The notes beneath the pieces were generated by a model. The model was given only the letters and a program-made list of their open reading frames with translations. It searched no databases and was not told the DNA's origin. Below, in pieces: positions 45,029 to 56,797 of a stretch of 64,000 nt of DNA. The stretch's first letter is position 1. The number at the start of each line of letters is the position of its first letter. The stretch spans positions 297,902 to 361,901 of the forward strand of contig MNCI01026460.1 of the NCBI GenBank assembly GCA_015680685.1. Reading direction: 5' to 3'. A program made the position numbers and the translations under genes. This DNA is from Gnetum montanum. Taxonomy: Eukaryota; Streptophyta; Gnetopsida; Gnetales; Gnetaceae.

Positions 45029-45239
45029 CTTTTAGTGCCTTACAGGTAGTCTTGTGTGCTCTCTGTACCCCATTACCTATTAGCATAAACGTGGCACCCT
45101 TGCGACTATTTACACACTATGTGGTACAGGTTGGTCACAACGATGGTTCCTTTGGAACCCTATAGGAAAAAAAGCCTCCAATCGCCACTTGATCTCTTTT
45201 TTTTTTCCTCATTTGCAAACCACTTTCAGCCTCACCAAA

Positions 45240-48100
45240 ATGATTTCTTCAACCACCATTGTTGCCACCTCTAACCTTGAGGTCCCCTTTTCGGTTCAAG
45301 GTACCATAGGTGCTGAGCAACCACCTAGCCTAGTGCTAGGACCATGCCGATCTCTCAGGATCCAAAATCGATCACCTAAGAGCTTGGCAGAGCATATAGA
45401 GCTCTACAATTTTCATTGCACTAAGGTCCAGGAAAATCTACCCTTAGACGTCCAAGAACTCGAAGAAAAAAATAACTTTGAGTTCATCTACCACAATGGG
45501 AGGGAATTTATTTCCACTCCTGGCATTTCCATTCCTCTCATGCAAATGTATTAGTGGATCTTACATCAGTTGATACGGACAAGTAGGCCTAGAGAGCAAC
45601 AAGACATGACATCTCACTACAATGAGGCTTTTCAAGATGGGCAAGAGGAGCTAGATTCCCAGTTTGAGGGTGGGGGTCAAACTAACCCTTCCACCATTCC
45701 TCCCCCCCCCCCCCCCCCCCCCATCTTTCTAGTCAAACTTAATCTTCACGACTGCTTCATTCATGATTACGTCTAATCCATCACAAACCACACTTTCATC
45801 GGCAACGGGTAGCCATCCCATGCCCTTGACGTATCAACACACCTATTCCCCTATCTCATTCTCAACCACTACCCCCAAGTAATCTGTTCCCCAATCCATT
45901 ACTGCATCGTACCACGCATCGATCATGACTACCCTACCCTATGTCCACATAGTACCTACATCACAATTGCATACAGTTTCCACATCCATTCCAGTATCTA
46001 CACCTGTTTTGTTGTCAGCGGAGGGTCCACCCCCAACCACATGGTGGATCCCATTCACTTTCCCCCTGTTTCACAACCTTCACAAATGTCCCACTACGCT
46101 CACCACCAAATGTACCAAATCTTGCAAGTGGTACAGCCAAGCGTGGGACCCTGGTCTGCCCCACCGATCATGTGAACCACCAACCCTATAGCACCACCAG
46201 TGGCCGCTGCTCCAACAACACCACCCACTGGGTGGTGGACAACATCAGCAACACCCTTCATAAGGTCCACCCCAAATGTGCTGCCTATGATCCAGGACAC
46301 TATCCCTGCCACGCCACCAATGGGAGCTGCCCCTACAGCTCCCCAACTATCTACGTTGCCCCCGGGCCTGGATCAAGTATTTCAACTTATCCAGACCCTG
46401 AATGAAGAGGTTAGACACCTCAAAACTACCAATTTTGACATTGTACAAGTCATTTATTTCTACCATGATGATCCCATCAGCCTAGTAGTCCCCATGCTAA
46501 TGTTTCCCCGTGGGATACCACTCCCCCACTTCACAAAATACAATGGGGAGGGTGATCCCAACATGCATCTTGTTATATTTAGATCTGAGTCCCTCATTTT
46601 TCAACAATGGTGGCATACAATCATCCATGTCTTTGCTATGTCTTTAATGGGAAAAGCCCTAGACTGGTACCAAGCACTCCCACACTCTATCTCAACCCTA
46701 GAAGATCTTCTAACCCAATTCGTAACTTGTTTCAAGTATAACTTAATAGAAGAAGTTACATTTGATCAGTTAATGAGCATGAAGCAAGACCCCCTGGAAC
46801 CAGTATAGAAATTCATGCAATGTTGGAGTGCAACCCTTAATGAGATTTGCGAGCTTATCGTGGAGGCTCATCTACTAGCCATCTTTAAGGGTGTAGTGAA
46901 TGACTTTATTAAGTCCAAATTGTACTATCTCACTCCACGAACTCTTAGTCAGGCTTTTGCCCAGACCAAGAGCATATAAGACATGGCCAAGGCAAGTAAG
47001 GATCTAGCTATGTTGCATACAAGAACACATTTACAAAGAAGGACAAAGATAAGGGCAAGGCTGCAATAGCCATAGTGGCCACTGTGGCAAACGAAGCCAA
47101 ACCCAACAACAAAAATAACAAGAAGGCGGCCACAATGCTGACTAACCCTGCACCCATGCCAAGCAATGCTGCTCAACCCTCCACCTCGACACCCAAAGCA
47201 TCCACCCCACCCAAACCTAATTTCAAGCGTAAAGATTGCTTTAAATATACCCCACTACCCATCAAGCCTTCAGAACTTCTGAAGCAATTACTGGGAGCGA
47301 GGTATATTCAACACAAGCAGATGTTAGAGGAGGTAGCCAAAAGGCATCAACGACACTACAAACTCCTTAGGAACCCCTCTTTGGCCTTGCCCAATGAGTT
47401 CCTAGTTCCTAAGAATTTTAGGCTAGAGCGGTTCTGTGACTACCATCAAGTGTGTGGTCACAACATAGATTATTGTTTAGCATTGAAGGATGACATTCAA
47501 AGAATGATTGATCAAGGGAAGCTGGTTCTAGAAAAAAGCAACCCTATGCGTTCCAAAAATCAATCTATGCATGTTTACATAGATCCACTTAACACCAACA
47601 ACGCTAGCTACATTATCAACACTATCGGCGTGGACAATAATCCCAAACCACCTCAGCAGTCATTTTTGTTTTGCGTGCCTCAGCGTAGTGCACCTACACC
47701 ACCAGTAGCTAAAAAACCACTGCAGCAACCATTTGTCCTAAGGGTCCCTTCTCGGACATCCGCCCTTGCACCCTCTATAAACAACACCACACCACTGCAT
47801 GCACTAACACCAAGAGCATTGTTCATCATTAGGGGGCCAAACCATTCAACCACCCCTGCTCCGCATAAGATGGAACCGCAATCTTCTTGTCCAAGAAAAA
47901 GAGAAGAGCATTTGATAGGTGAGGTGACAACAGAAGTTATTGCCCTAGGTCCTTCCAAGCCTACTTCCTCATCCTCTACATCTATGTCCTCGTCACCAAA
48001 AGCTAACGGTGCTATGCACTCATGGTCATCACCACCTCGCCCAAAAGGGTCTGATCCCAAACCCAAAGCTGTTCCTCCCTAGGAAATTCATCTCTTGGGA
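45240..48100 (+). pseudogene. gag of element C, decayed
   Basis: An ATG at 45240 opens 105 codons (SSTTIVATSN ... EFISTPGISIPL). A proline- and glutamine-rich region follows, with an 18-C run (45705-45722). Frame 46200-46808 holds the capsid core: PLPHFTKYNGEGDPNMHL, GKALDWYQALPHSISTLEDL, TQFVTCFKYN and MSMKQDPLEPV. After one stop the core continues to about 46978. Frame 47075-48082 (335 codons, the longest open frame in the window) has KRKDCFKYTPLPIKPSELL and RFCDYHQVCGHNIDYCLALK, the knuckle-like C-x2-H-x4-GH-x4-C of this gag type. Its C-terminus is P/S-rich. Confidence 0.85.
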
Positions 48101-48199
48101 TGAATGGAAGAGGAGAAGGACAACAAGCAATAGGAAAATGGACAAGACCTATTAAGCGCTCTTACTCAGGTCAAGTAGGCTTTAAAGCAAAAGAACACA

Positions 48200-48990
48200 A
48201 TGTTGAGCCTGTACGACCTCATAATGACTTCAACTGCACACTGTGAGGCTCTAGTTTGCATGTTAACAACAATACCAGTTGATGATGACATGCTACCAGA
48301 ACAGAAAGAAATTTACTCAGTTATGCTTCCTTCTACACCTACAGAACTACAGCCATCCCAATTGACATTCTATGATGATTCCGTTAGGGAGGATCCTAAA
48401 AATGGTCAGGTGACTATAGCACCTCTGTTAATCAAAATTCGAGTTGGTCAACATAAGATTCAAAGGGTACATGTTGATGACAGGGTTGCTACAAATGTCA
48501 TCCCATTCCCCATTGTGGATAAACTAGGTTTGGTAGACCAAATCAAACCCATGACAATGTCATGCTTGAAGTCATTCAACAGGGCACGGGTCATGGTAAA
48601 AGGCACTGTCCACATTGACTTTGTGGTAGGGGACCAGTTCCCCAGAAATACAATGTTTATCGTGGTGGAAGAGATGCCCAAGTTTAACCTGATCTTGGTT
48701 GGTTCTGGTTAGCCCAACTTAGGATCATCTCTTCACCCATACATCAGGAGATCCATCTACCCTATGCAGGCAAGGAGGGGATGATCCACGGTGATAAGGT
48801 AGCAATGCAAGCAATAAATAACATAGATATGGAGCAGGGTTCAGAGGTCATAACCTCTGAGAACGAGGCACCTTTCTCTGTCGACACTAACTATTTAGCG
48901 AAAGAGTTGGCCTAACATGCCAGCTTAGAAAATGAAAATGTGTGGGCTGAGTTGCCTTTCCAAACAGAAGACAATGATGTAGACAAATGC
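48200..48990 (+). pseudogene. aspartic protease of element C, decayed
   Basis: Frame 48200-48712 ends with RVHVDDRVATNVIPFPIVDK, matching the 'VLVDNGSA.NVLP' active-site strand with its first Asp kept and the rest changed. It continues RARVMVKGTVHIDFVVGDQF and MFIVVEEMPKFNLILVGSG, the usual 'F.V......YN.ILGR.W' part. After a break the same reading resumes at 48781 (MIHGDKVAMQAINNIDMEQG) and runs with one stop to about 48990. Gag-side linker lies before it. Inactive. Confidence 0.8.
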
Positions 48991-49188
48991 TATGGTAAAT
49001 CTTCTCAGCTTTACATCTCACCAAATCCATGATGGATCAAAAAGTAGTTGCGTATAGCGTAGCAACTCCGTAGCTTCCTACCTAGTTAACATCCATTGTA
49101 CATTCATCTCTTGCTTACTTCGCATCCATCCATCTATGCTAGGTGCCTAACTAATTTCTTTTAAATTTTTCACATACATTTACATCGT

Positions 49189-49545
49189 CTTATGGCCCAA
49201 AATGGCCTAAAACTATCGATGGCCTGAAATGGCCTAAAACTACATCCCCTCATGGCCAAAATGGCCTAAAACTACACTGTCCTATGACTCAAAATGGCCT
49301 AAAACTAACAAAATCCTCTGTTTACATCGTTCGATGGCCCGAAATGGCCTAAAACTATACATGGCCCGAAATGGCCTAAAACTACATCGTCCCACGACCT
49401 GAAATGGCCTAAAACTACATATGGCTTGCTAAGGCCTAAAATTGGAAAAATCTTCCGACCACATCATGTTATGGCCCGCTAAGGCCTAAAACTAGCAGAA
49501 CCCCTTCGTTCACATTATGTTATGGCCTGCTAAGGCCTAAAACAA
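49189..49545 (+). repeat. short tandem repeat array 1 in element C
   Basis: Nine to eleven irregular copies of a unit like ATGGCCCGAAATGGCCTAAAACTACA, spaced 25-60 bp. They lie between the protease and the end of the antisense gene. The invariant part is GGCCTAAAACTA. Confidence 0.85.
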
Positions 49546-49693
49546 GTGAAAATGATAAAAAACTAATCACATAGGCAATACACAAGCTAAGACAAAGCAA
49601 ATCTTTTCATAATTCATTTTCCATTCAGAGTTTCAATTAAATAATGTTTGAAATATTCTTACAAAAAAAAAATACAAATGTGATCCCTTGCAA

Positions 49694-52600
49694 TCATACA
49701 TCATCCCCCTCTGCATCATCTTCCCTTACATCACCTTCCTTTGCATCATTGTTCCTACCCTCATAGGTACCTACTTCTTCATCTGGAATCTGCATCATAG
49801 AAAAATGTAGTCAACTAGAGTTGTAGTAAAAGCTAGAATGAAATAAATAGTTGCATTACAAGAAAGTAACTAACCCGAGATGGCCCCGCATCTGTATCAA
49901 GGGGAATGCAATCCAAACCAATCCCAAGGTGTTGCCAGACCTCCTCCTCTATAATATCTGCCCAGTACCTATCGCCCAAGTCAGTGTCTGCTGCAACTTT
50001 CTCCTTTTCAATAGTCATCCATCTCGGTGGTCCTAGCAAAAAGGAGGCAGTGGCGGTCTCACTTGTGGGAAGGCTCACTTCCCACTTAGGGGATTCATTG
50101 ACCGTCACTTGTTGCATGAACTTGTTGTAAGCCTCAAAAGCACCAATGGCATTCAAGAATGCTTCATGAGTATACAACTTCATTGAAGCATCCTAGTATT
50201 GTTTACAGTAGGTGACACATTCCAATTTATACATATGCTTGTGGTTTCTTTGGGACTGCCCCCACTTGTAAAATCTCATGCTATAATCTTTCCAATCCTG
50301 TTTCTTCTAGGCCAACAAGTCCATCTACATTCGCTGCTCAATTATTTCACGTGTGGCCTTGTTGTTGCACTGCACAGTCATCCAATATCTTGCATAGTCA
50401 ATGATGGTGGTGCACCAACTGCCATCATTGGTATCATGGGTCAATAGAAACTCATTTCTAGAGAAAAGGTCTCCCACCTCGGTGGTCATGTTGACCTTCT
50501 CCTTCTCAAGCTTCTAGAATCATTTCCATAGGTCTTCATTCATACACCTACACTCCCATAGGGAGCATGCTGAGTACAACGTGCATTTGTTAGCCTCGTC
50601 GTATATGCGACGAGGTACCTCAGTCACTTCTGGCGAGAATGCAGGCATGACATCGACCTTCATTGCTTGTTTCAAGTCCCACTTGAGGTGAGAAGCTGTC
50701 AACCACACATAAAAAAAATGCATTAGTCATGATAGCATAGCGAAATTCAACAACTTAAAGAGTCTAGCATAGCTACTTCACTTACCCACTTCTGGGTCGA
50801 TCTACTTGAGACGGTCGATCATATTGTCGACCACCTCCTACATGAACATAAGTTTATCAAGGGTCTTAGCCCATAGTCATAGGTAGATCGAAGAAGGGCC
50901 TTCAGTGTCAACCGTGGTGTCTGCTATGTGACAAAAACATCTCAGGTATAAACGAGAGGGCTACAATAAAGTTGACGAGCAACACAAATGATAGTGTAAA
51001 GGCTCCTACCTAGTAAACCCTTAGGGGTGATAGCAAGGGGGTCACCCATCAACATACTATTGAATATGTGGTCAAACTCACCAGCATCTAGTTGTAGCTC
51101 TCCTCCTTCTTGTCGGCTTAACACCATGGTAGCACCCTCTACATCCATTTGCTCCTCAGGTGCTGGACTATGTTTAGCAAAGGGATCGTCAGCAGAGGTC
51201 CCTTCCCGGCTAATAAGGGGCTCTTCTTTATTCGTTGGGGCCCTTCTCTTTGTGGAACCAACATCCTGCTCATCAATAGGGGAGTCCTCCTCGTCGGCAG
51301 AAACATCCTCCTCATTAGCAGGAGCATTTTTCTCATCGATGGGAGCCCCTTCCTTTGTGGCAGGAGCTCCTTATTTTATGACTAGGGCCCTTTCCTCTAT
51401 GGCTGGGGCCCCAAAAACTTTATTAGCCATCCCCTTCTTGGAAGCCATCACCTCTTCTCCTTCTTCCTCTTCCTCTTCTTCCTCTGCTAACAAAGCATGT
51501 TCACATTAGACAAAAGCAGATTAACTTAAGACAAATGCTACATTGTGCTATGCTACCTAGTGTAGCATAGTGTAGAAAGCATTAACCAAACAAGTGAAGA
51601 AACAAATAAAAAGGGAAAAAAATTTACCAATGGAAGGTTGTATCCTGTATAGCTTAAATTGTAGTTTCTACCCCCCTTCTTCGTCTGTATGGAAAGGCTT
51701 CTTAATCAGATGAGACCTTTTTTTCCGTGACGTAGTGGCCATCGCCTCCACGATGAGACATTTCCCCTATGATACGCTACCTGTAGTAGCAAGGGGTGCC
51801 TCTCCTACATTGTCCTGGCCATGAAAGTTGTGGGCCACCCGATCCCTAGTCATTAGTGAAAACAACTCCCTAATAGCCTTTGGGCGATCCTAGGCTTGGG
51901 TAGTGCGGAAAACTTGGCATATCCATGGTTTGGAAATCTAGTTATGATCTTGCATCACCCAGACTCCATTCTCATAGACTACCAAGAATTCCACGAAGCA
52001 CCGCAAGGAAGCTACAAAGAAGGCATGATGCATATTCAAACAGGATTCAGGCTTCTTATGAAGCTTGACCATTTCAGCTTGTAGACCTTTGTAGAGATGC
52101 CTGGCCTAGTTGTAGTGGGCCCCCTCTTCCATGGCCTCCCTCATTACCCAAGATTTCTCAATCCCAATGATTTTTCCTTGGGAGAGTAGCTTGGGGAAGG
52201 CATGGGCATGGAAGATGGGGTAAACCATTTTGGCCACTTTTAGCATAGCCATTTCAATAAGGATTCCCTTTTGCCGTTTCTATGCCCCTAGCCACTCCTC
52301 AATGTCTCTCTAATGGTTTTCCACCTTTTTAGTCTTTGCTCCCACAGGGAGACCATCAGCAAAAACACCGAAGAGATCCATGAATAGTTGGTCATTGATC
52401 TTAAGGACCACTAGCACATCGTGCACATGTGTGCGAAAGCGGTTTGCCTTTTCAGAAAAGGAGTTGGCTAAGGAAAGCATCTTAGTAGTAGGGACGCTTG
52501 GGTTCATGGCCAAGAATAATTCCATGAGCCCAGCATCCCAAAGGTGTTTAGTGAGCAATTCAAGGGCCCCATTGCAGAGCCAGCGTTGGGTCTCATCCAC

Positions 52601-54298
52601 CTCCCCATATTTGAAGTAAATGTTAGCCTCGTTATGCCCAGAGGTAACCACCGTCAAATCTTGGGATTTCTTTGTCGTTGCAGTAGTTTACAAAAGGGAA
52701 AAAAGTAAAAAACTCAGAAAAAATAGAAAGACAACAGAAACACAAGAACAACACTCAAAAATGCAAACAATTCATAGTTTAGCTTACCAAGTTTAAAAGA
52801 TGATGGAAACGGTGGGAGATCCACCGACACGTCTTCAATGGTGATTAGCCTAAAGGGTGCCCAATCCCCATCCAACCGACCAAACTCCTTGCACCTATCA
52901 TAGAACTGGGAGTACTAGGTTGGATAGGATTTGTACTCACCCCCACATTGGCCTATCACACATGTGCATATTCTCAGTGGAGGAAAACTCCTGCAAAACC
53001 ATCTATGCCAAGGCCAAGGCATCAGTATCACCGTGAAGTCCATTCTTGTTGATGAAAAACTTGGTAACAAAAATACACTATTAACATTCTGGCTTAGCAT
53101 AGCATGCATTGCATAACATAGCGGAATATGTTTATAGAACTCACCCGCCAACATAATAAACGGTTCTTGGTGGGTTCTGAAAGCAAGTTCCCATGTGGCG
53201 AGCAATGAACAATGTGTTTTACAGATGGTAACAATTATATTCGAACATTTCCTAGATCCAAGCCAGACACCTCAAGTTTTTTGGACACTGACTAGATCCT
53301 TCTGCCTACTTGTTCCTGATTGCTCCATCGGTCAGAAATTTCAAAATACCCTGATTTTCCCTAGGCAACAGGGTTTTTGTAATTACGGTTGCTACCTCCT
53401 CTGATAACTATGATCAAACGATCACACTAAAGTGTTGGAGGAGAAATTGCAGGAAGTCTTGTGCACCTTCCCAGAACTAGACCACTTGCCACCCCACATG
53501 CACGTGGGGTGGAGGAACATTGGCCACCGATTCGCTTAGGTAGCACAGGACCCCTACAATTTCTAGGATGATCAAAATCAGCCTTAGCATTACCCTGCAC
53601 AACACAATGGCAAATGTTAATATCATGTTCGAGTGACATTCATGTATAACATAGCAAGACTAGCCGTTAGCAGACAACGTAGCATAACTATTTCCATGCA
53701 TGTAGTGTAGCAAAACCATGAAGGTAATAGCATAGCAGAGCAACAAAAAATTAAATGCCAATTTTTAAATAAGAAAGAATTCAATATGCTACAACCATTT
53801 CAACAAATGTTTTGCCTAACAAAATGATTTGCACTACGCATTGATAGACACGTGTTATGTTGTCAAATCATGCACATGGCTAAACCCTCCTAAGGGTTGC
53901 ACGCTACGCTATTCGCATGCTAGTTTGCCAAAATCACCTAGACCTTTGTGACAAGGTTGCCATAGCAATGGTGGTTTGGACAACACTGCATGCAACCTTA
54001 GCATAGCATTCGTACACCATCGTAGCCGAATCAGCAACAACAACGATGTAATGACCAAAATGACAACAAAAACGATAACAGAGAATGTAGATTTCAAAAC
54101 AAAAATTGAAAAAATGAAAAAAGAAAGTAGGGACAATAACAGCGACATAGAGAGCAAAGGTAGCATAGCAACTTACCAGGTTGACAGAGTCTCCTCCCGT
54201 ACCATGATGTGCACCTGTGATAGACTCCCCAGGGTGTCTTTTACCTCATCCACTTTGGTGAGCACTAGGTGCTTGCATTCTCTTTTGGATGCCATCAT
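49694..54298 (-). pseudogene. antisense multi-exon gene inside element C, product unknown
   Basis: Minus strand, opposite to C. Exons by splice sites: 54298-54177, 53594-53145, 52990-52788, 52659-51628, 51483-51010, 50920-50786, 50695-49875, 49789-49694 (stop TGA 49696-49694). Introns are GT-AG (donors GTAAGT, GTGAGT, GTAAGC, GTAAAT, GTAGGA, GTAAGT, GTTAGT). Exons total 3,333 nt and phases match at all seven junctions. Start MMASKRECKHLVLTKVDEV. Exon 4 has IYFKYGEVDETQRWLCNGA and LLTKHLWDAGLMELFLAMN. Exon 5 is acidic: EEEEEEEEGEEV, then ADEED repeats. Exon 7 has ASHLKWDLKQAMKVDVMPAF and RYWADIIEEEVWQHLGIG. The C-terminus is acidic (DDAEGDDV). 23 in-frame stops, no frameshift. No family recognised; it could be an extra Tat ORF or a captured host gene. 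Confidence 0.75.
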
Positions 54299-54428
54299 CT
54301 TGGTTGTATATTCTTTCTTGGTCGCTACACTAAACTACTTTTCTCTTTGTCAATACAACCGCTCTACGCTCTGGGTATGCGTTCTACGCTTACGGTGAAA
54401 ATGACAAGTTTACCGAGGGGAAACCCCT

Positions 54429-54435
54429 CTTTATA
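54429..54435 (-). promoter_or_regulatory. TATA box of the antisense gene
   Basis: The minus strand reads GGCTATAAAGAGGGG, about 131 bp upstream of the ATG at 54298. This would give a 5' untranslated leader of roughly 100 nt. Confidence 0.55.
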
Positions 54436-54544
54436 GCCAATACGGTGAAAAGGAACTTGCCATTTTCTGATCCCGATTAATGTGGGATGTTCCGTACAAC
54501 CTAGCATTTCCCCATAGCATAGTAGCACTGTTTGCATCATGGAA

Positions 54545-54955
54545 GGTGGGCCTAGTCCAAAGCCTTAACCCACCTTAAACTAGTTGTTTGCCTTTACAAG
54601 AATAACATGTTAGCAGTCCGTAAAGGCCTTAAACTAGCAATTTTGATTCACAATTTCGACCAAGTTAGCGGTCCACAAAGACCTTAAACTAATACAATTT
54701 ACCTTTTCAAAAATAATTTGTTAGTAGTCTGCAAAGACCTTAAACTAATACTTTTGACATAACCCGTTAGCAATATGCAAAGACCTTAAACTAATACTTT
54801 TGACATAACCCGTTAGTAATATGCAAAGACCTTAAACTAATACTCTTAATTTATAGACTCAACCAAGTTAGCGGTCCGCAAAGACCTTAAACTAGCAGTT
54901 CTATACTTTTACATCCAGGTGGTTTGCTATGACCTTAAACTAGTAGACTGCAAAC
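54545..54955 (+). repeat. short tandem repeat array 2 in element C
   Basis: About nine copies of a unit like TTAGCGGTCCGCAAAGACC followed by TTAAACTA, spaced 30-60 bp. They lie between the promoter side of the antisense gene and the RT. Same core (CCTTAAACTA) as arrays 1 and 3. Confidence 0.85.
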
Positions 54956-55082
54956 TTTGTATCATAGTTTACAATTATTTTCACTGTCCATATTTCATTA
55001 TTATTTTGCAAATGTTTGCTATGTATTGTTGCTACAAAAAGGTATTACTTGACTTTGCATTTATCTCATTGTGGCAAGTTGA

Positions 55083-55805
55083 GCAAGAATGGCCATGCAT
55101 CATGATCTTTCTTCACCACTAGCCTTGATAGGTCCACACGGTGAGCTTGCAAGACAACTGAATCGAGTGTCAATAGACTGGGAATTATTTGTAGATAGCA
55201 TAGTAGCATCCTCAGAAACATCCCCAGACTGGCCCAAACACCTAGTCCAAGCCTTAGATTTAGAGGTCGGGGATGTGACTAAGGACCCTCTCATTGAAAT
55301 GCCTATGATTACATCCAGGGGGGAAGTAAAAATGTTAAAGCTTAGCTCNACTAGTGCAATCTCTGGTTTAACCTTGTGAGCCTTTTGCTTAATTACTTTC
55401 ATACACGGATCTAAGACAATGTTGTGTTGTATAAGCCTCAAATCTAAGCCCAGCATGTCATTATAAGACCATGCGAATACTTCAATGTTATCTTGTAGTA
55501 TCTTGGATACACCTTTGTGTGTTTGCAAATCTAGGAGGGAGCTAAGCTTTAACATTTTTACTTCCCCCCTGGATGTAATCATAGGCATTTCAATGAGAGG
55601 GTCCTTAGTCACATCCCCGACCTCTAAATCTAAGGCTTGGACTAGGTGTTTGGGCCAGTCTGGGGATGTTTCTGAGGATGCTACTATGCTATCTACAAAT
55701 AATTCCCAGTCTATTGACACTCGATTCAGTTGTCTTGCAAGCTCACCGTGTGGACCTATCAAGGCTAGTGGTGAAGAAAGATCATGATGCATGGCCATTC
55801 TTGCN
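55083..55805. other. inverted duplication bounded by single Ns, probable mis-assembly
   Basis: 55083-55348 (266 bp) is, as far as I can read, the exact reverse complement of 55539-55804. Single Ns stand at 55349 and 55805. The part between (55350-55538) codes for the RT linker only on the minus strand (SKILQDNIEVFAWSYNDML). Correct coding order is restored if 55350-55804 is read inverted. Elsewhere the element is heavily diverged, so perfect arms point to a gap-filling error. Confidence 0.9.
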
Positions 55806-56790
55806 AAATGATCAAAGATAACTTCCCACTGTCGAGTATTAATCAACTCATCGACACTATGGCTAGTCACGCTCTGTTATCCTTCATGGATGGTTTCTCC
55901 GGCTACAATCAAATTCGTATCAACCCAGAGCATTAGTTAGCAACAACTTTCATGACCCCATGGGGTACCTTCTATTACACCATGATGTCCTTTGGGCTCA
56001 AGAATGCCAGAGCAACCTACCAGAGAGCCATGACATACATCTTTAGTGACTGCATCTTAGAAACACTAAACAACTACATGGATGACATAGCGGTCAAATT
56101 TAAAGAGGCTATTGATCATCCCAATGATCTAGGTGTAGTCCTCAAATGCTACTAGATGCATGATTTACGCCTCAACCCAAAAAAGTGTGTCTTCGGGGTG
56201 AGAACCAAACACATGTTAGGGTTTGTAGTATCAGAGGCTGGAATACGAGTGGACCCTAACAAAGTTAAGGCCATCGCTAATCTAGCACCCCATACAAACC
56301 TTAAAGAATTACGTGGGTTGTAAGGTAGGGTACAGTTCATTAGGAGGTTTATAGCAAATTTGACTAACAAGTTACACCCCATGCAACACTTACTAAAGAA
56401 AGGGGTTAACTTCGAATGGACATCACAATGCCAACAAGCCTTTGATGATCTGAAGAAAGAGCTTTGACATCTCTCGACAATTTATCCACCGCAGAGGGAT
56501 AAGCCTTTCTACATCTACCTTGCCACCTCAGACACGTCTATTGCAGCACTATTATGTTAGAAATGAGACGATGGCTCTAAGATTCTAGTGTATTATCTGA
56601 GTCATGCATTGATAGCATACGAGGTGAAATACAATGAGGTGGAGAGAAATTGCCTCGCCTTAGTATTTGCATTAAAGAAGTGGAGGAATTATCTATTTCG
56701 TAGTAGAGTTAACAACATTTGCAAAAGCAATGTACTCTGGGCTATCACGAACAATCTATATGAAAGTAACAAGATAGCTTGGTGGTAAGC
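55083..56790 (+). pseudogene. reverse transcriptase and RNase H of element C (assembly fault inside)
   Basis: The pre-RT frame 55089-55348 (RVSIDWELFVDSIVASSE, DPLIEMPMI) is followed by an inverted stretch (see 55083-55805). The collinear part resumes at 55806: KMIKDNFPL, LLSFMDGFSGYNQIRINPEH, TFMTPWGTFYYTMMSFGLKN, RATYQRAM and the catalytic NYMDDIAVKF (56074-56103). It continues LRLNPKKCVFGV, RRFIANLTNKLHPM and GVNFEWTSQCQQAFDDLKKE. RNase H is recognisable in PFYIYLATSDTSIAALL and VYYLSHALIAYEVKYNEVER (56505-56650). The fingers region between PEIAL and KMIKDN is missing at the N. Tat-type RT; several stops. Confidence 0.88.
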
Positions 56791-56797
56791 CATAACA

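Noticed and set aside
47680-48066. 128-codon minus-strand frame
   Set aside because: Complement of the P/S-rich C-terminus of gag in element C.
49189-49545. CRISPR-like array
   Set aside because: Units are irregular in spacing and sequence and lie in a plant retrotransposon; they match the Tat-type repeat core.
51027-51509. 160-codon plus-strand serine-rich frame
   Set aside because: It is the complement of the acidic exon 5 of the antisense gene; S-rich low complexity mirrors GAA/GAG codons.
52915-53205. 96-codon minus frame read as continuous exon (ATWELAFRTHQEP...)
   Set aside because: A donor and an acceptor bracket its middle, and only the neighbouring frame keeps phase with exons 1 and 3 of the antisense gene, so this frame was not used.
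55100-55870. 256-codon minus-strand frame and apparent large hairpin
   Set aside because: Product of the exact inverted duplication bounded by Ns; considered a mis-assembly.
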